DNA of 64,000 nt from Arthrobotrys musiformis (taxonomy: Eukaryota; Ascomycota; Orbiliomycetes; Orbiliales; Orbiliaceae): assembly GCA_036971715.1 (NCBI GenBank), contig JAVHJL010000006.1, positions 3,038,001 to 3,102,000 on the forward strand. Reading direction: 5' to 3'. Of the stretch, positions 11,099 to 22,725 are shown piece after piece; positions within the stretch are counted from its first letter, which is position 1, and the number at the start of each line of letters is the position of its first letter. The translations under genes were made by a program, and so were the position numbers. Below the pieces are notes generated by a model, which saw only the letters and a list, made by a program, of their open reading frames with translations, was not told the origin of the DNA and did not search any database.

Positions 11099-13264
11099 TT
11101 AGTGCTGTTGGGAAGTTTCTTTCTTTCCTCTCCGGAAAAATCCCAACCCGAATCCAAGGATTCCACGTTCTCTTGGAGGGGGGTTACTGTCCCGCTTCTT
11201 CGATCTTGGTGGGGAAGTGAATGCAGAACCGAGACCAGCAGCGGCTGGCATCTCTGCAGCGGGGTCGTCAGGTAAGGTGAGTTGCGATTGGTTGAGTGTA
11301 CCGTCCAAAGGAGCAAACTCGGAATCTCTGAATGGAGATCCTAGTCTCTTGAGAACGGATGGTCTATCAGCTCTGAGTTGGTCTGGTGGGGCGCTGATTC
11401 GGCGGAGGGCAGTGGGTGTGATGAATTCTGTAGACGAGTTTCCACGGATCTTATCGGTGAAGCTCATGCCACGGGCACGGGCCTTCTTTGATGGTACGCT
11501 GATAGAGGCACCGTCGCTGCCGGCAATTGAGGGTGTGCTGCTGCGCTCACTAAGATTTGTGCGGCTGACATTGGCACCGAATAGGTCCTCAAAGAAGTGA
11601 TCCTTCTTCTTGCCTTCGACCGAGGTGGCTGGGCGTTGAGCTAACCTGTCTTGTTCCTGTTGTCTGATGGCGTTTTGGTACGCTTCTTGCTTAGTGAAAT
11701 CGAATGCGGGCATCAAAGTCGGAGGACCCCGACGTCCAATGGGTGTTTCCAAGGATTGATGGCGTTTGTGGGAGCGTCGAGCGAGTCTAGCTTCGTCACC
11801 CTCCTCTTCAACAGCACCAAATGGAGAGCCGAGACAGAGCATGCGCGGGATAGTCGATCGAATGGTGGCATCGGAAGAACTCCTGACTCTGGTTCTCCTT
11901 CTTGGGGTAGCGAAGGTATCTACCGTCTGTTCACCAGGCTTGGTGGCAGCCACAGCACTGGTGGTCCTTCTATGGCCAATGCCGTTACCCTCAGTCTTGC
12001 GGTGAAGGATGCTAGCCTTGCTTCCACTTCTCCTATGAGCGGAAGTAGAGCTGAGGGTCCTCCTGTGACCGGGGATGACTTCGGGGATGGGGAGCTCAAT
12101 CTCATCTTCAGCTTCATATGAAGGTTCCAAGGTAGGCTTGAAGACGTCATGTGCTAGTGGAACGTCACCCTGTGGCGCGCGGGTGCTTTCCTCTGTTTCC
12201 AATGGGCGGGAAAGAGATGCCAATGGACCATCGGATTGCATTGCCTCAGAGGTGCTTGCCATAAGAGAGAAGGACAAACTTCGGGTGGAGAATTGGGTCT
12301 CCTCAGCAATGTTAGCGCAAGGAGGAGCAAATTCTTTGATGCGAATGGGGGAGGCCAGGCGACCGTGTCGAGTTTGGAGATGAGGATTTTCTGTAATTCG
12401 GCGGGAAAGAATTCTGAGCCTTTGTCGGGTGGCAGCTTCGGAATATGGCCACGTTCGTGGTGCAACCTCTTTCTTCCTGGGGAGATGAGTTCTGGAGCCA
12501 CGTCTTCGTCGAAGGGAACCCTCACCCAAGCTGGCGTCAATTGGAAGGAGGCTGTCTGAATTTGTTCGAGACAATCGCTCTGTCGGGCTTGTCAAATCGG
12601 TCTCCTGAATGGTCTTTGGAACTCTCCATGTCCTCTTCGCTTCGCGGGCTACCCTAATGCAAACACCGATAGGTGGGCAGCCACCAGGTGGGACATAGAA
12701 TGGGGTCATGGTAGGATTGCTCTGATATGCGACGTAGGCACCCCAGAGATGCAAGTCGAAAGTCTTGCTCCAATCAGCATCCTTAGTGCTGTCTTGTTTA
12801 TGTGGCCTCCTGGCGGCTCTGGGGGTCTTTTGACTATCACCAGCACCAATAGTGGTGTCGGCATCGTCGTCCTGATCAAAGTTTTCAGTGCTGTCGAAGG
12901 AGTTTCTCTTTTCATGTCGTGGGCTCTGAGAGGATGCTGGGAACGAATTGAATGATGTCATGCTACCGAAGGAGCAGGCAGATGAAGAAGAGTACATGGA
13001 CGCAGCAGAGCTTGGTCTGGTCATCTCTTCATCCCCCTCGCTACAAAGGGAGTGACGCTTCCATGAATCACCATCATCCTTAGGAACTGGTGTTCTTGGG
13101 GGCGAAGTGAGCATAGGAGCGAGACCTTCGGCGAAGGTCTCAAAAGGCTCCGCAAGAGTCTCGTCGCAGGGAGTGGTCACCAAAATCGGTGGCCCAAACT
13201 GTTGTTCCTTCGAAGTCTGTGACTCCGTATTGGATAGAGACATCAAGAAATTCGGTCGATGCAT
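11099..13264 (-). CDS. Conserved fungal disordered protein, unknown function
   Basis: Single exon, 721 residues, with ATG at 13264. Most of the chain is low-complexity and rich in Ser, Arg, Pro and Glu, with many Ser-Pro and Arg-x-x-Ser sites that would suit phosphorylation (for example SPPRTPVPK, HRRTLSS, RRRTRVRSSSD). One compact block at about 163-217 looks conserved: DWSKTFDLHLWGAYVAYQ, then TMTPFYVPPGG and a VAREAKRTW helix. I recall such blocks in filamentous-fungal proteins of unknown function but can assign no name. The C-terminus (GILGFGLGFFRRGKKETSQQH) is a short hydrophobic/basic tail. It is probably a regulatory or scaffold protein, which is inference. The upstream DNA on its coding strand is a long CT-rich tract, as is common in promoters of expressed fungal genes. 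Confidence 0.78.
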   Translation of the reverse strand: MHRPNFLMSLSNTESQTSKEQQFGPPILVTTPCDETLAEPFETFAEGLAPMLTSPPRTPVPKDDGDSWKRHSLCSEGDEEMTRPSSAASMYSSSSACSFGSMTSFNSFPASSQSPRHEKRNSFDSTENFDQDDDADTTIGAGDSQKTPRAARRPHKQDSTKDADWSKTFDLHLWGAYVAYQSNPTMTPFYVPPGGCPPIGVCIRVAREAKRTWRVPKTIQETDLTSPTERLSRTNSDSLLPIDASLGEGSLRRRRGSRTHLPRKKEVAPRTWPYSEAATRQRLRILSRRITENPHLQTRHGRLASPIRIKEFAPPCANIAEETQFSTRSLSFSLMASTSEAMQSDGPLASLSRPLETEESTRAPQGDVPLAHDVFKPTLEPSYEAEDEIELPIPEVIPGHRRTLSSTSAHRRSGSKASILHRKTEGNGIGHRRTTSAVAATKPGEQTVDTFATPRRRTRVRSSSDATIRSTIPRMLCLGSPFGAVEEEGDEARLARRSHKRHQSLETPIGRRGPPTLMPAFDFTKQEAYQNAIRQQEQDRLAQRPATSVEGKKKDHFFEDLFGANVSRTNLSERSSTPSIAGSDGASISVPSKKARARGMSFTDKIRGNSSTEFITPTALRRISAPPDQLRADRPSVLKRLGSPFRDSEFAPLDGTLNQSQLTLPDDPAAEMPAAAGLGSAFTSPPRSKKRDSNPPPRERGILGFGLGFFRRGKKETSQQH

Positions 13265-16200
13265 TTTTGCTAAATGTCGTAGATTTTTCGTAAATGTGAA
13301 CGAGATAAATGAGATAAATGTCGCTACTCTAGTGGACTTTCACTAGAATATAAATAAGGTGGTTGGGTAAGATTAAGCAGTGCGACAAGTACGATCGGTT
13401 GATTGCTATAACTGCTTGTCGTACGGGCGCGGGTCGGAAGGATGCAGGTCGGCAGATTTAGCAAATAGCAGTCCAGGAATCCGGTAAAGCACCAAGAAGA
13501 GTCGTTATCACAAATCGTCAGGAGATATAAAGAGATCGAGCAAAAAGTAAAAAGGAAAAAACCCTGGGTATCAAAAAGACTTCGTCGTAGAAAAACGTCG
13601 TGAGAAAGGAGATTCGGAGAGATAAAGAAGATCGAGGAGACGGGTAACCAAAGTCGTCAAAGCTAAGGAGAAGTTGCGCCGGAAAAAATGATATCAAGGA
13701 CGATCGTATCAGCCAGAGAAGCTTAAACCGGTGCCATGAAGATAGTCGCAGAAAGACCAAGTAATCAACCGCACAAGCCGATTATCTGTAGAAGATTCCA
13801 AACCCGGAGTTTTTGCGCGATAGACCGGTAAGGAACTTGTCTTTTCTTTCTTTCTTAAAATCCCGTGCAAGAACCAAGTGAATGGGATATAGCAGAGGAC
13901 TAAAGGAGCGACTGCGATCAAAAGCAAGAAAAGGGCTGGCACCTGAACGAAAGTCAAGGGGGGGAAGTAATAGTAAGAGAAAGTCAACGGTCGCGCGCGA
14001 AGAAACGATATATATGATGTTATATGTGTTACGATAGCGCCACCAAAAACAGGAAAAAGATATTGAGAAATGCCACGCGAGACAAAAGGAGGAATTCCTA
14101 GATTATGCGTCGCAAAGTTATATCTTGTTATGGTCTGTTCTTTAGGTAAAAGTCGCGAAAGGCTGGGACAAGTTTGTGGTTTGTCGGCTTTTGTTCGCTT
14201 ATGGAAAGGAAATTGAATTCGATAGTTTGGTGTTGTTAGTGTTGGAAGGGGTAAAAAGCACTGTTGATATTTCTTTGGAAGGAATGGACTTCTTCGCGAA
14301 AGGAATTCTAGAGGAGAGTCGAGAGAGAAGAAGAGGCCGTCGAGGAGGCTGAACCGGTATAAGTCGGTCGCTGACGGGGGGGGAGAAAGTGCGAAGTCGA
14401 AAACGGGGACGGTGATGGAGAGAAAGGTGAAGAGGAAAGGGAAGAGAGGACGATGAGGAGGAGGAGGAGGAGAAATGGGAAGCGGAAAAGGGAAGGCCAG
14501 GCAGGCACATTGGCTCAACCTGACTTAACTAGACCAGGCTAAGCTGAGGCTAGAAAAAAGAAAACAACAGCAGGCAGGGAAATGGAAATTGGGGTGGGTG
14601 GGCCACCAGAGCAGCGCCAGCACAGTGCCCAGCAGGCATCACGACGTCTCGCCAATCATCACACTGCATGCTCTTAGTTATCGATGTGGCCGAGGGCGAC
14701 CGGATTCTTCACTTGCAGATGTAATTGCTACTTGACGAAGTAGTAGCAGCTGCAAGTATGGATGTCGTTACTTACTTACTAACACGGGCTGTTTTTGTTT
14801 TGCGACGGGGCTGCACCGACCCGCCACAGTCTTGTGATTGAACAGAACAGAAAACATTTCACAGCATAGTAGTGTGTTAGGTAAGTGATAGTAATGACAT
14901 ACAATGCACCATGTGTATGAACATGAGGCAGAAGAATCGCGGGCCATGGAACCGATGAGCTATTACCGTCGCCAATGCTAGGAGCCCGCCGTGGGTGCTT
15001 CCAATTATCCCGTCCATTGCGCAAAGGGAGGAATTCGCAGAGGGGAAGGGAAGGGAGAAAAAAAAAAAAAAAATAGAGGACTTCCCACCAATATGCCAGT
15101 TAGCATTACTAGTGGCAATGGTATCATCAAAACATTCAGGTTAGAAAACTAGTCCGGTCGAACATCGCACTGCATCTCCCATTCGATAAGCGGTCGCATT
15201 GATTGGTATCGAATAAAACGTCTCGTTTTGGGCCTTGCATTCTCCATATCTAATGCACATGGAATTGGTTGATACTTCATTCCTCCTTCTATATCGTTCG
15301 AGATGTCTTTCTTCCCTTTGGTGCCATGTATGTTATGTTTATGTATGTCCGCCTGAATCTTATTTTTTTATTTTCCTTTTCGTAGCCGCCCATGTTGAGA
15401 TAAATTCGATTTTTTGAGGTAAAAAATAAAAATAGAGGAAAACCCATAATGGAGGGGTCGAAAGAGCTCACTTGACCATCTTGCCGACCAGTTCTTCGAA
15501 TCCCTGATAATTGTGCCGTCCCTTCGTCGCTTTTCTCCCTCAAGCTCTGCAAAATATAGCTCTCCAGAAAAACCACATAAGTATAACAGAAACTTTAAAA
15601 CAAAAAAAAAAAAGGATTCAGTCTACGAGAGCTATTTTATACGGAGACTATGACTCTAAGCTTCACGATTCTGAACTGCACTTTCGTCGCATCTCGAAAT
15701 CTTTATTCTCGATTGAGATGAAATTCGAATTATAAGGTCAGACATTTCTTCCCACAGCCGATGTCTCCTCCACGCGTGCGTGTGTGTGTGTGTGCTGCAG
15801 AATTTTTTTTTTTACTTTTCGTAGAACCCCGCCATGGGAACCCGAGAAGCCCTCATTCCAAAATAAACCCGATTTTTTCCCATTATGGGAATCCCCCACG
15901 CGTCAAGCTGTCACCTGCGAGCCAATTAGGTCCCCAAAGTGAGGGGTTGTGGTGCACCATTCCCACCAGCGAACAATCCTCAGTAGCGCGTTTTAGGAAA
16001 AATTATAGAAAGGCCAAGCAAAAGTTGTCGTGCAGCGGGCGCCGCGGGGTTTTATTTTTACAACATCAGAATTGCGTTGTTCCCGCGTTCCAGACGCGCC
16101 AAGACTTTGCGCGTAGTAGGACAAATATCAACCACATCACAACACACCACCCTCAATATCAGCTCAGGGCTTCGATGGACCCTGAGCCCGAAGCTGGAGG

Positions 16201-18715
16201 GCAAAGTTACCCAGCCACTAGCAAATCCGACTGTGTATGCTTTGCATCGCGTCCTCGTCCCTTAAGCTTCGCCGGGGCCTGCCCTTGCAATCTGACGAGC
16301 AAATCCGATTGGCAGCCTCTTTCCAGCTCAACATTCCCAGGTTTGCTGCGTGGTCAATGGACAAGTCACGTTTGATCCTTTCCCTCCCTTGTCTCAACGT
16401 CCCGTCTTGCAAACCAATTGAATACCATCTCGAGTCGTCACTCAGCTCTCCATTGGCCCAACCTCTGAACTGCTGTATGCGCTGTGGACCGACGACCAAC
16501 AGATCCCGTGCACTCCAATCTTGTATGGCTAATACGAAGCCGTAATTGTCAAGAAATAAAAAAATAAAAAATAATGATAATAATAACACAAAAATAGGCA
16601 CCACTTCTCAGTCAACCCATTCGCCGCTGGGCGAACGATTGCCTTCTATAAATGCAAGGTCAGGATTTGTGATATTAGTTTCCCGGTAATACATATCATG
16701 GCTTCGGAGTGTTTTTTTTCGGACCCTAGAAGATACGTGGCATATAATCCATTGGCCAATCAAGAGGAACGGGCTGCGAGCGGGGTGGGCGACCTGCCTA
16801 ACTGACGACTTAGTTCTTTCTTTGGGGCGCATTCCAGTAGTATACCTGCGTCTGCAGATGCGGTGAGAATCCACAAGTTCCCCCCCTTCCCCAAACTAAC
16901 CCATATCCACAGGTATCAAGCAATCTTACTATCAAGCCACTCCTTTATGCATTCTTCACACTTTTGAAATTTATCCAATTTTTTCTTGTTATCAGCTTTG
17001 CAAGTCTTTATGCGGCATATTTTGTCGAGCTAATTGCGCATTTTCATGAAGGCCTCAGTTCAGGTGGTAGAGATATACAATCTAGTTACTGCCCCCATTC
17101 GGAAAAATTAATGCGCGTTCTAGTTCGGCTTCCGTAATTGGGAAACTCTTTCCAGGAGGAGCGCGATGAGGGGGCATTAAAAACAAGGAAGCCCGACGCG
17201 TCTGACATGCTGAGCTAGACAGCAGTTAGTTTTGGTTACGAGACAGATCATGGGAATGAGGGGTTTTTAGTATCGGTTCCTTCGAGGGAAATGAACGAAA
17301 GGGTGGATTGATGCTGTTTGAGAACCTGTACGAAATCCGATATAGCGATGCGGGTTTAAATTTCATTTCGCTAGGCTTGTGAGCTAGTCATGCCGTCATG
17401 TTTGGAATATTTCGAGATACGAATAAAGTAGTGAGATCTATAGTTTCAGGCGACCGACAAGCGGCCCGCTGATCAACCTTGATGGACTTTGGTCCTTTCA
17501 CTCTCATTTTTTGAATATCTCGTTTCTCATCATCGATTGCGGGTCGCTGCAGAAACGAAAAAACGGATTTTCACGAGTTTCACACTGGAAACCGGTTTTT
17601 CGTTCTCTTCATGCAAGAGTGAAAGGATCCTCCTTGCTCCTGCTCATCGACGCACTACATATTACATATTGACAGCTTGAAATCAAAAACATTTCAAGCA
17701 AGACCGTTTTATCCCATAAAAGACTTCTCATATACCCTCCATTATCGTTTTGATTGTTATTATCGTTGGACGAAAAATCCGAACCCTTGCAAAAGTTGGC
17801 GAAATCGGACCACTTTTTTATCGCTCAAAAAATCTTACTGGACCGCCACCTATTAATTGTCGCCTTTCTTTTCGTGACGCGTTTCTTGGTAGAAAGGACC
17901 AACAATCTATTTTGACAGCTCCACGAACAAGGGCAATGCTAGCTCCCCTTGTCCCTGTCTGGACGAGAGAAGGAAGAGCAGTCTCGTTAGTTCGTCGCAA
18001 GAAAGGGTTGCTCTAACTAGCTCTGAATGTCAATCAAGGGTCCGAGACAGAACTTTGTTCAACGAAGAAGGTTTTTTGGGGCGCTTGGAATGCCCAAATA
18101 TCTGGAAATCAGGATTTTCGCCATATGGAGAGGAAGAAGTCTGTGATAGGGATCTCAGAATCCTATCCCGCAGATTCTGAATTGTGCCACCATGGCTCCG
18201 TGAGAGTTTAGCGATTCGAGCTTTGTAGGATTGGGAATAGATTGGTGATAGGCGCTTTTGGTGTGTTTTGCACAATTGCGGTTTATCGATAAGACTAAGG
18301 TCTTTCTAGCGTTTCCAGAAGTTGCAACTGCGACTGGGAACAAGCTGGCAGTTGAGTGCTCGAGTGTTGGTCCAAGCACCGTTCCCCTAGTCCTAACTAG
18401 TCTTTCGAAGCTGTTCGATCAGCGAAAAGCTCTGTACAGTTGTTTGCCTCGAAAATTAAATCTGTAAAATCTCCTACTTAAATAAGTACCTGAAGCCCAA
18501 ACATGCACGAAGGAACCTTTACAAAATTATCACCAAAAAATCGAGGTATCGAGAGATCTTATATCGATATCAGCCGGTGTTTCGGGAATTTTTGATAAAA
18601 GAATGCTGCAGCCACCCGACATGGCGACATTGAATCTGCCAGATCGTGTACCAGCATTATCATCATCCCTCGTGGCGAGTTACGAAATGCGCCTTTGGCC
18701 TCCGTAATCTTTCGG

Positions 18716-18718
<3 letters not shown>

Positions 18719-18753
<35 letters not shown>

Positions 18754-18762
18754 GGGGGGGGG
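18719..18762. repeat. Homopolymer block T34 followed by G10
   Basis: Thirty-four T residues are followed directly by ten G residues, about 400 bases before the sirtuin start codon. Poly(dA:dT) tracts of this kind disfavour nucleosomes in fungal promoters. The exact length may be unreliable because such runs are prone to sequencing error. Confidence 0.9.
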
Positions 18763-19034
18763 TTTGTTTTGGGGCTTCCTGAGTAAGGCCTTCAGGCCCA
18801 AGGCATCGCACCAGCGGCGTGAATTGCAGCAGCTACGATTGGGTGGACCCCGGCTATCCATGGCCAAACCCAAAAAAGCCATTTCTGGCTTTGTTACACA
18901 GTTCGTCGACCACGTACCAACAAACCCTCTCACTGCAACTGCAACCACGACAACCACGACGGCGGCTCTTTTGGGAACAGCTCGGCAGCTTCTTCCTTTG
19001 GCATCCTCTGCGCCACTTGCTGACGACTGGTTCC

Positions 19035-19042
19035 TATATAAA
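19035..19042 (+). promoter_or_regulatory. TATA box of the sirtuin gene
   Basis: TATATAAA lies 118 bases before the ATG at 19160, a usual distance for a fungal core promoter with a short leader. Confidence 0.6.
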
Positions 19043-19159
19043 GAAGCTCTCTCATAGCTAGCTGTGAACTCTCTGCTCCTCACTACACCCTTCTATCTCT
19101 GGTTTGGCTCGAGCTAGAGCTATATTCTATCCCGAAGTCTCGACACCAGTATCTTAATC

Positions 19160-20485
19160 ATGGGTCAAGAAATCTCCGAACCGATCGATGAGTCGATCGA
19201 GCCTTTACACTTGAAGCGCCGTGATCTCAAGTCTCTGGCTGAATATATCGCCTCCGGAGAATGTCAAAGGGTCGCTGTCATGGTCGGTGCTGGTATGTTT
19301 TGTTACCCCAGATTTCTAGGGCACTATATCTACCATATATGCTAACAATATTGCACACAGGCATCAGTACTTCCGCTGGTATTCCTGACTTCCGTTCACC
19401 GGATACAGGCTTGTATGCAAACTTGAAGCGCCTGGACCTTCCAGAGCCTGAAGGTAGGCTCGCATACACCCTTCTATCTAGTGGGGTATAGACTGACGTG
19501 TAGATTTCCAGCTGTCTTTGATATCTCCTACTTCCGCACCAACCCTCTTCCATTCTACACTTTAGCTCATGACCTCTACCCCGGTAAATACCGCCCAACT
19601 ATAACACACTCCTTCATCCGTCTCCTCCACAAAAAGGGCATTCTGAAGCTATGCTGGACCCAAAACATCGACACCCTCGAACGAGCGGCCGGTGTTCCGG
19701 GCGAGAAACTCGTCGAGGCTCATGGATCCTTCGCTAGTCAGCGATGTATCGATTGTAAAGCCCCGTATCCGGATGATCTGATCAAACAACATATCCTCGC
19801 CCAACCGGTCGAGATCCCGCTGTGTATCGACACGCCTGAGTGTAACGGGCTCGTCAAACCGGATATTGTGTTCTTTGGCGAAGCGCTACCGCCTGAGTTT
19901 TCGAGCAGCATGGAGCAGTTGGAGGATGTTGATTTGGCTATTGTCATGGGCACTAGTTTGTCGGTATACCCGTTTGCGAGCTTGCCGATGAAGGTCCCGC
20001 ACGGGCCACCTAGGTTGTTGTTGAATAAGGAAAAGGTCGGGGAGATCGGGAGTAGAAGGGATGATGTTGTTTTCTTGAAGGAATGCGACGAGGGTGTGAG
20101 GATTTTGTGCAAGGAGATCGGATGGTTGGAGGAATTGGAGGAACTTTGGGCAGCGACGGAGCCAGAGACCAGCAAAGAAGAAAAGAAAGAGGAGGAAAGG
20201 AGGAAGGCGCTGCCATTGGATCAGAGGCTGGATGAAGAGGTTGAAAGGCTCACGAAGGATGTAGAGGAGAGCCTGAAAGTTTCGAAAGAGCATAAGACCT
20301 GGGTTGAAGGCCAATTAGCGAAGGAGAAGGGAGGAGAAGCTACTCAAGATGCTCCTAGTTCTCCAACCCTGACCTACAAACCAACTACTGTCGAAGTGCC
20401 AAAGCCAGAAACCTCCGCCGATGAAACCCCCAAAGTCGAAGAAGCCAAATCCGAAGCCTCAAAGCCAGAAGAATCTAAAATCTAA
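19160..20485 (+). CDS. NAD-dependent protein deacetylase, Hst2/SIRT2 type
   Basis: Three exons (19160-19292, 19361-19453, 19512-20485) encode 399 residues. Sirtuins remove acetyl groups from lysines, consuming NAD; this subclass is usually cytoplasmic with nuclear access. Visible motifs are GAGIS at 43-47 and GIPDFRS (NAD binding), TQNID at 125-129, catalytic His146 in HGS, GLVKPDIVFFGE, and GTSLSVYPFASL. The zinc site has the normal C154-x2-C157 pair, but the second pair is C180-x5-C186 instead of the usual C-x2-C. The catalytic core ends near residue 310; the tail is rich in Glu and Lys (EEKKEEERRK, later Pro/Glu/Ser repeats). Both introns are short (68 and 58 nt); the first falls inside GAG-IS. 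The second acceptor is ATTTCCAG, not the nearby GTGTAG, because only the former keeps the AVFDISYF motif in frame. Confidence 0.93.
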
Positions 20486-20889
20486 AACATGAAACTACAT
20501 TTGACTTTTTTGGATTTTTAGGTCGGATTTTTGCATGTGGAGTAGAATATAGGTTGCATAAAGGGCGTTCGCATGGCGGGATCGATATTTGGGTGGGAAA
20601 TTATTAGAACTTCTGCCGTTTCGAAATTATTCTTTTTTCTACCAAAAGACAGTTCTTAACGTTTACCTTGTCTCGTACCCAACGTTTACTGTTTATAGAA
20701 TCAAACTCTGTAGGGAAATCTTTTTAGCATCTAAGCGTCGTTGCGGATTGTATTCCCTAACGTTAGTTAGTATACGCATATACGTATGCCGTAGACTATG
20801 CATGCCCAAGTAGGTACCTACATAGATGTACGAAAGACAGAAAGCCAAACAAGTATATATAAGTAGGTAAGTAGTTATATGTATATAAA
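20486..20889. other. Convergent 3' intergenic
   Basis: Lies between the convergent stops of the sirtuin and P450 genes. AT-rich, with TAGGTA/TACCTA-type repeats at about 20810-20880 and one reverse copy of the dispersed motif (GTCTCGTACC at 20670-20679). No gene. Confidence 0.6.
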
Positions 20890-22725
20890 TTACTCCTCCC
20901 TCTCCTTCGCCCAAATCATCAACATCCCCGTCGTTTTAGGCACAAACACAGACCTCCACTCCATATCACTATCCTTAAACCCGTCCATGAACCCAATTTC
21001 AAACCTTCTCACGAACCTACCAAGGGCAACCGACAGCTCCGCCTCAGCTAAATGCATACCGATGCAAATTCTTGACCCTCTGCTGAACGGGATGAAGTGT
21101 CTTTCCATCTCTCTGGTATCTTCAACGAGCCAACGGGTTGGATCCCATTTGAAAGGGTCGGGAAAGACGGTGGGGTTTGTGTGGTAAGTGTATGCTGAGT
21201 TTAGGATAACGGTGCCGGCGGGGAGGTGGTGGCCTAGGAGGGTGGCACCGTCTGCTGGGGCATCTCGTGGGAGGGGGCCAGGGACGCCGTGGCTGAAACG
21301 GAGGGATTCTTTTATACAACCTTGCTGTTGATATTCAAAATTATTAGTTATCCTGGTCCAAAATGGTTCAGTATTATAAATGAGGGGCTCCATACGAGTA
21401 GCGGTAAGCTTTCAAGCACCTCCTCCTTCACCTCTGCTGTTGGAGAATCCATAACCCCTTTCAACTCCTCCAACAGCCTCCTCTGGAGATCTGGATACTT
21501 TATAAGGTAATAGATCGCATAGCTCAAGGCATGTCCAGTGGTATCCATCCCTGCCGCAACAGTGGATAAAGCATCATGAATCAACTGTTTATCCGTCAAT
21601 GCCTTCCTCCCTCTCTTCTCATCGTCTTCGAATAACTGAGCGAATATGGTGGTCATGTCCCTCTCACCGGCAAGGTATTTGACTTTCTGCCCTAGCACGG
21701 CGTTCGAGCAGACATCTTTGAAGTTTAAGACGTCACCCATGATCGGGGATAGCGTCAGCACTAGCGACCTGGGGAGGAACTTCTCCATGACGAATTCCAT
21801 GACTGCGAATACATTCGGTAAGAAATTCTGCACAGCCGTCGTTTCGATCAATTGTTCGAACCCCAATAGCCACCCCGGCGTAAACGTTGGATGGGACAGT
21901 GAATCAAACGACTCCTCGTAGGAATAAGAAGTGATTATATCGACCGTCAAGCATCTGAACCCCCTGGTGATATTTACATTTGTACCAATTTCTTGAACCC
22001 GGGAGAGGAATAGCGAGACTTTGGATTGTATCAGGTCTTCTAGCTTTCGAACCGCGGGTTTGGAAAAGTAGGGAGCTAAGGCCGCGCGGCGGGCGTGGGC
22101 GTCTTTGATGTTTACGGTTTCCACGATGGATTCGTTTGCCGAAGGGTGGTTGTAGAAGTCTAGAGACTTGGGGAATTTGGTGTTTACTTTGTAGATTCTG
22201 TAAATCTCAGTTTCTACTGTTTATGAAACCGGACGATGGATCGTCCGGTTTTGGGAATATTTATCTGGGGGGTCTTACTGGTTGTAGACCTCTATGTCAT
22301 TAAAGGACAAATGGCGAGGTCCGGTGCGGACGATAGGGCCTATTGGTTTTCCACAAATATTAGTACCTACACCGGATATAGATCTAGATATCTAGCGGCA
22401 GATTTAAAGAAATAATTATATATAATATACCATATCGATCATGCAACTCCCTCAAAGTAAACGCCTCAGTGCCTTTCCTCCACGGCACGACAATCCAATA
22501 CAATTTATTTAAATTCTCAGAGACGAGAGCGGATTTGGGGCCGGGGACTCCAGACAGCGGGTCGAAGTAGACACGGTAAATGAAACGAATGGGCATGTAT
22601 AGGACGACATAGGAGGTTAGGAAGGCTGTCGAGCCGTAAAGAAGCTTGTTCGACGGGGCGAGGGAGAGGAAGGAGGAGAGGAGGGGGTGGATAGTGGTGG
22701 TGAAGAGGTCTTGTAGCTGGGCCAT
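20890..22725 (-). CDS. Cytochrome P450 monooxygenase
   Basis: Four exons on the minus strand (22431-22725, 22279-22339, 21396-22197, 20890-21324) give 530 residues, normal for a microsomal P450. An N-terminal membrane anchor (LLYGSTAFLTSYVVLYMPI) precedes a proline hinge (SGVPGPK). The I-helix reads AAGMDTTGHALS, the K-helix ExxR is E392-x-x-R395, the PERF-like segment is DPTRW, and the heme loop is F466-SRGSRIC473-IG. All key residues are present, so it should be active. The substrate is unknown; the overall type resembles benzoate-hydroxylase-like and secondary-metabolism P450s. It is divergently transcribed from the CYP51 gene 2.3 kb away. Intron 2 contains a perfect 11-bp hairpin. Introns are 91, 81 and 71 nt and the joins restore RYGPIVRTGP and YNQIYKVNTKFP. 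Confidence 0.9.
22226..22251. repeat. Perfect inverted repeat inside a P450 intron
   Basis: AAACCGGACGA, a TGGA spacer and TCGTCCGGTTT form an 11-bp perfect stem with a 4-base loop, lying within the 81-nt second intron of the minus-strand P450 gene. Confidence 0.85.

Larger units (their letters stand above)
13265..19159. other. 5.9 kb without a supportable gene
   Basis: From 13265 to about 14520 the minus strand is pyrimidine-rich and probably forms the promoter and leader of the gene below 13264; the 269-residue frame at 13709-14518 is low-complexity Ser/Pro/Phe/Leu and is judged spurious. An A16 run lies at 15058-15073 and a GT repeat near 15778-15794. Between 14600 and 18700 only short unrelated frames occur. 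The last 450 bases hold a T/G homopolymer block and a TATA box belonging to the sirtuin gene. The motif TACGAGAC occurs at 17237-17244. Confidence 0.5.

Noticed and set aside
13709..14518. 269-codon minus-strand open frame rich in Pro, Ser, Phe and Leu
   Set aside because: It follows from the pyrimidine-rich leader of the downstream gene; no conserved block and low complexity throughout.
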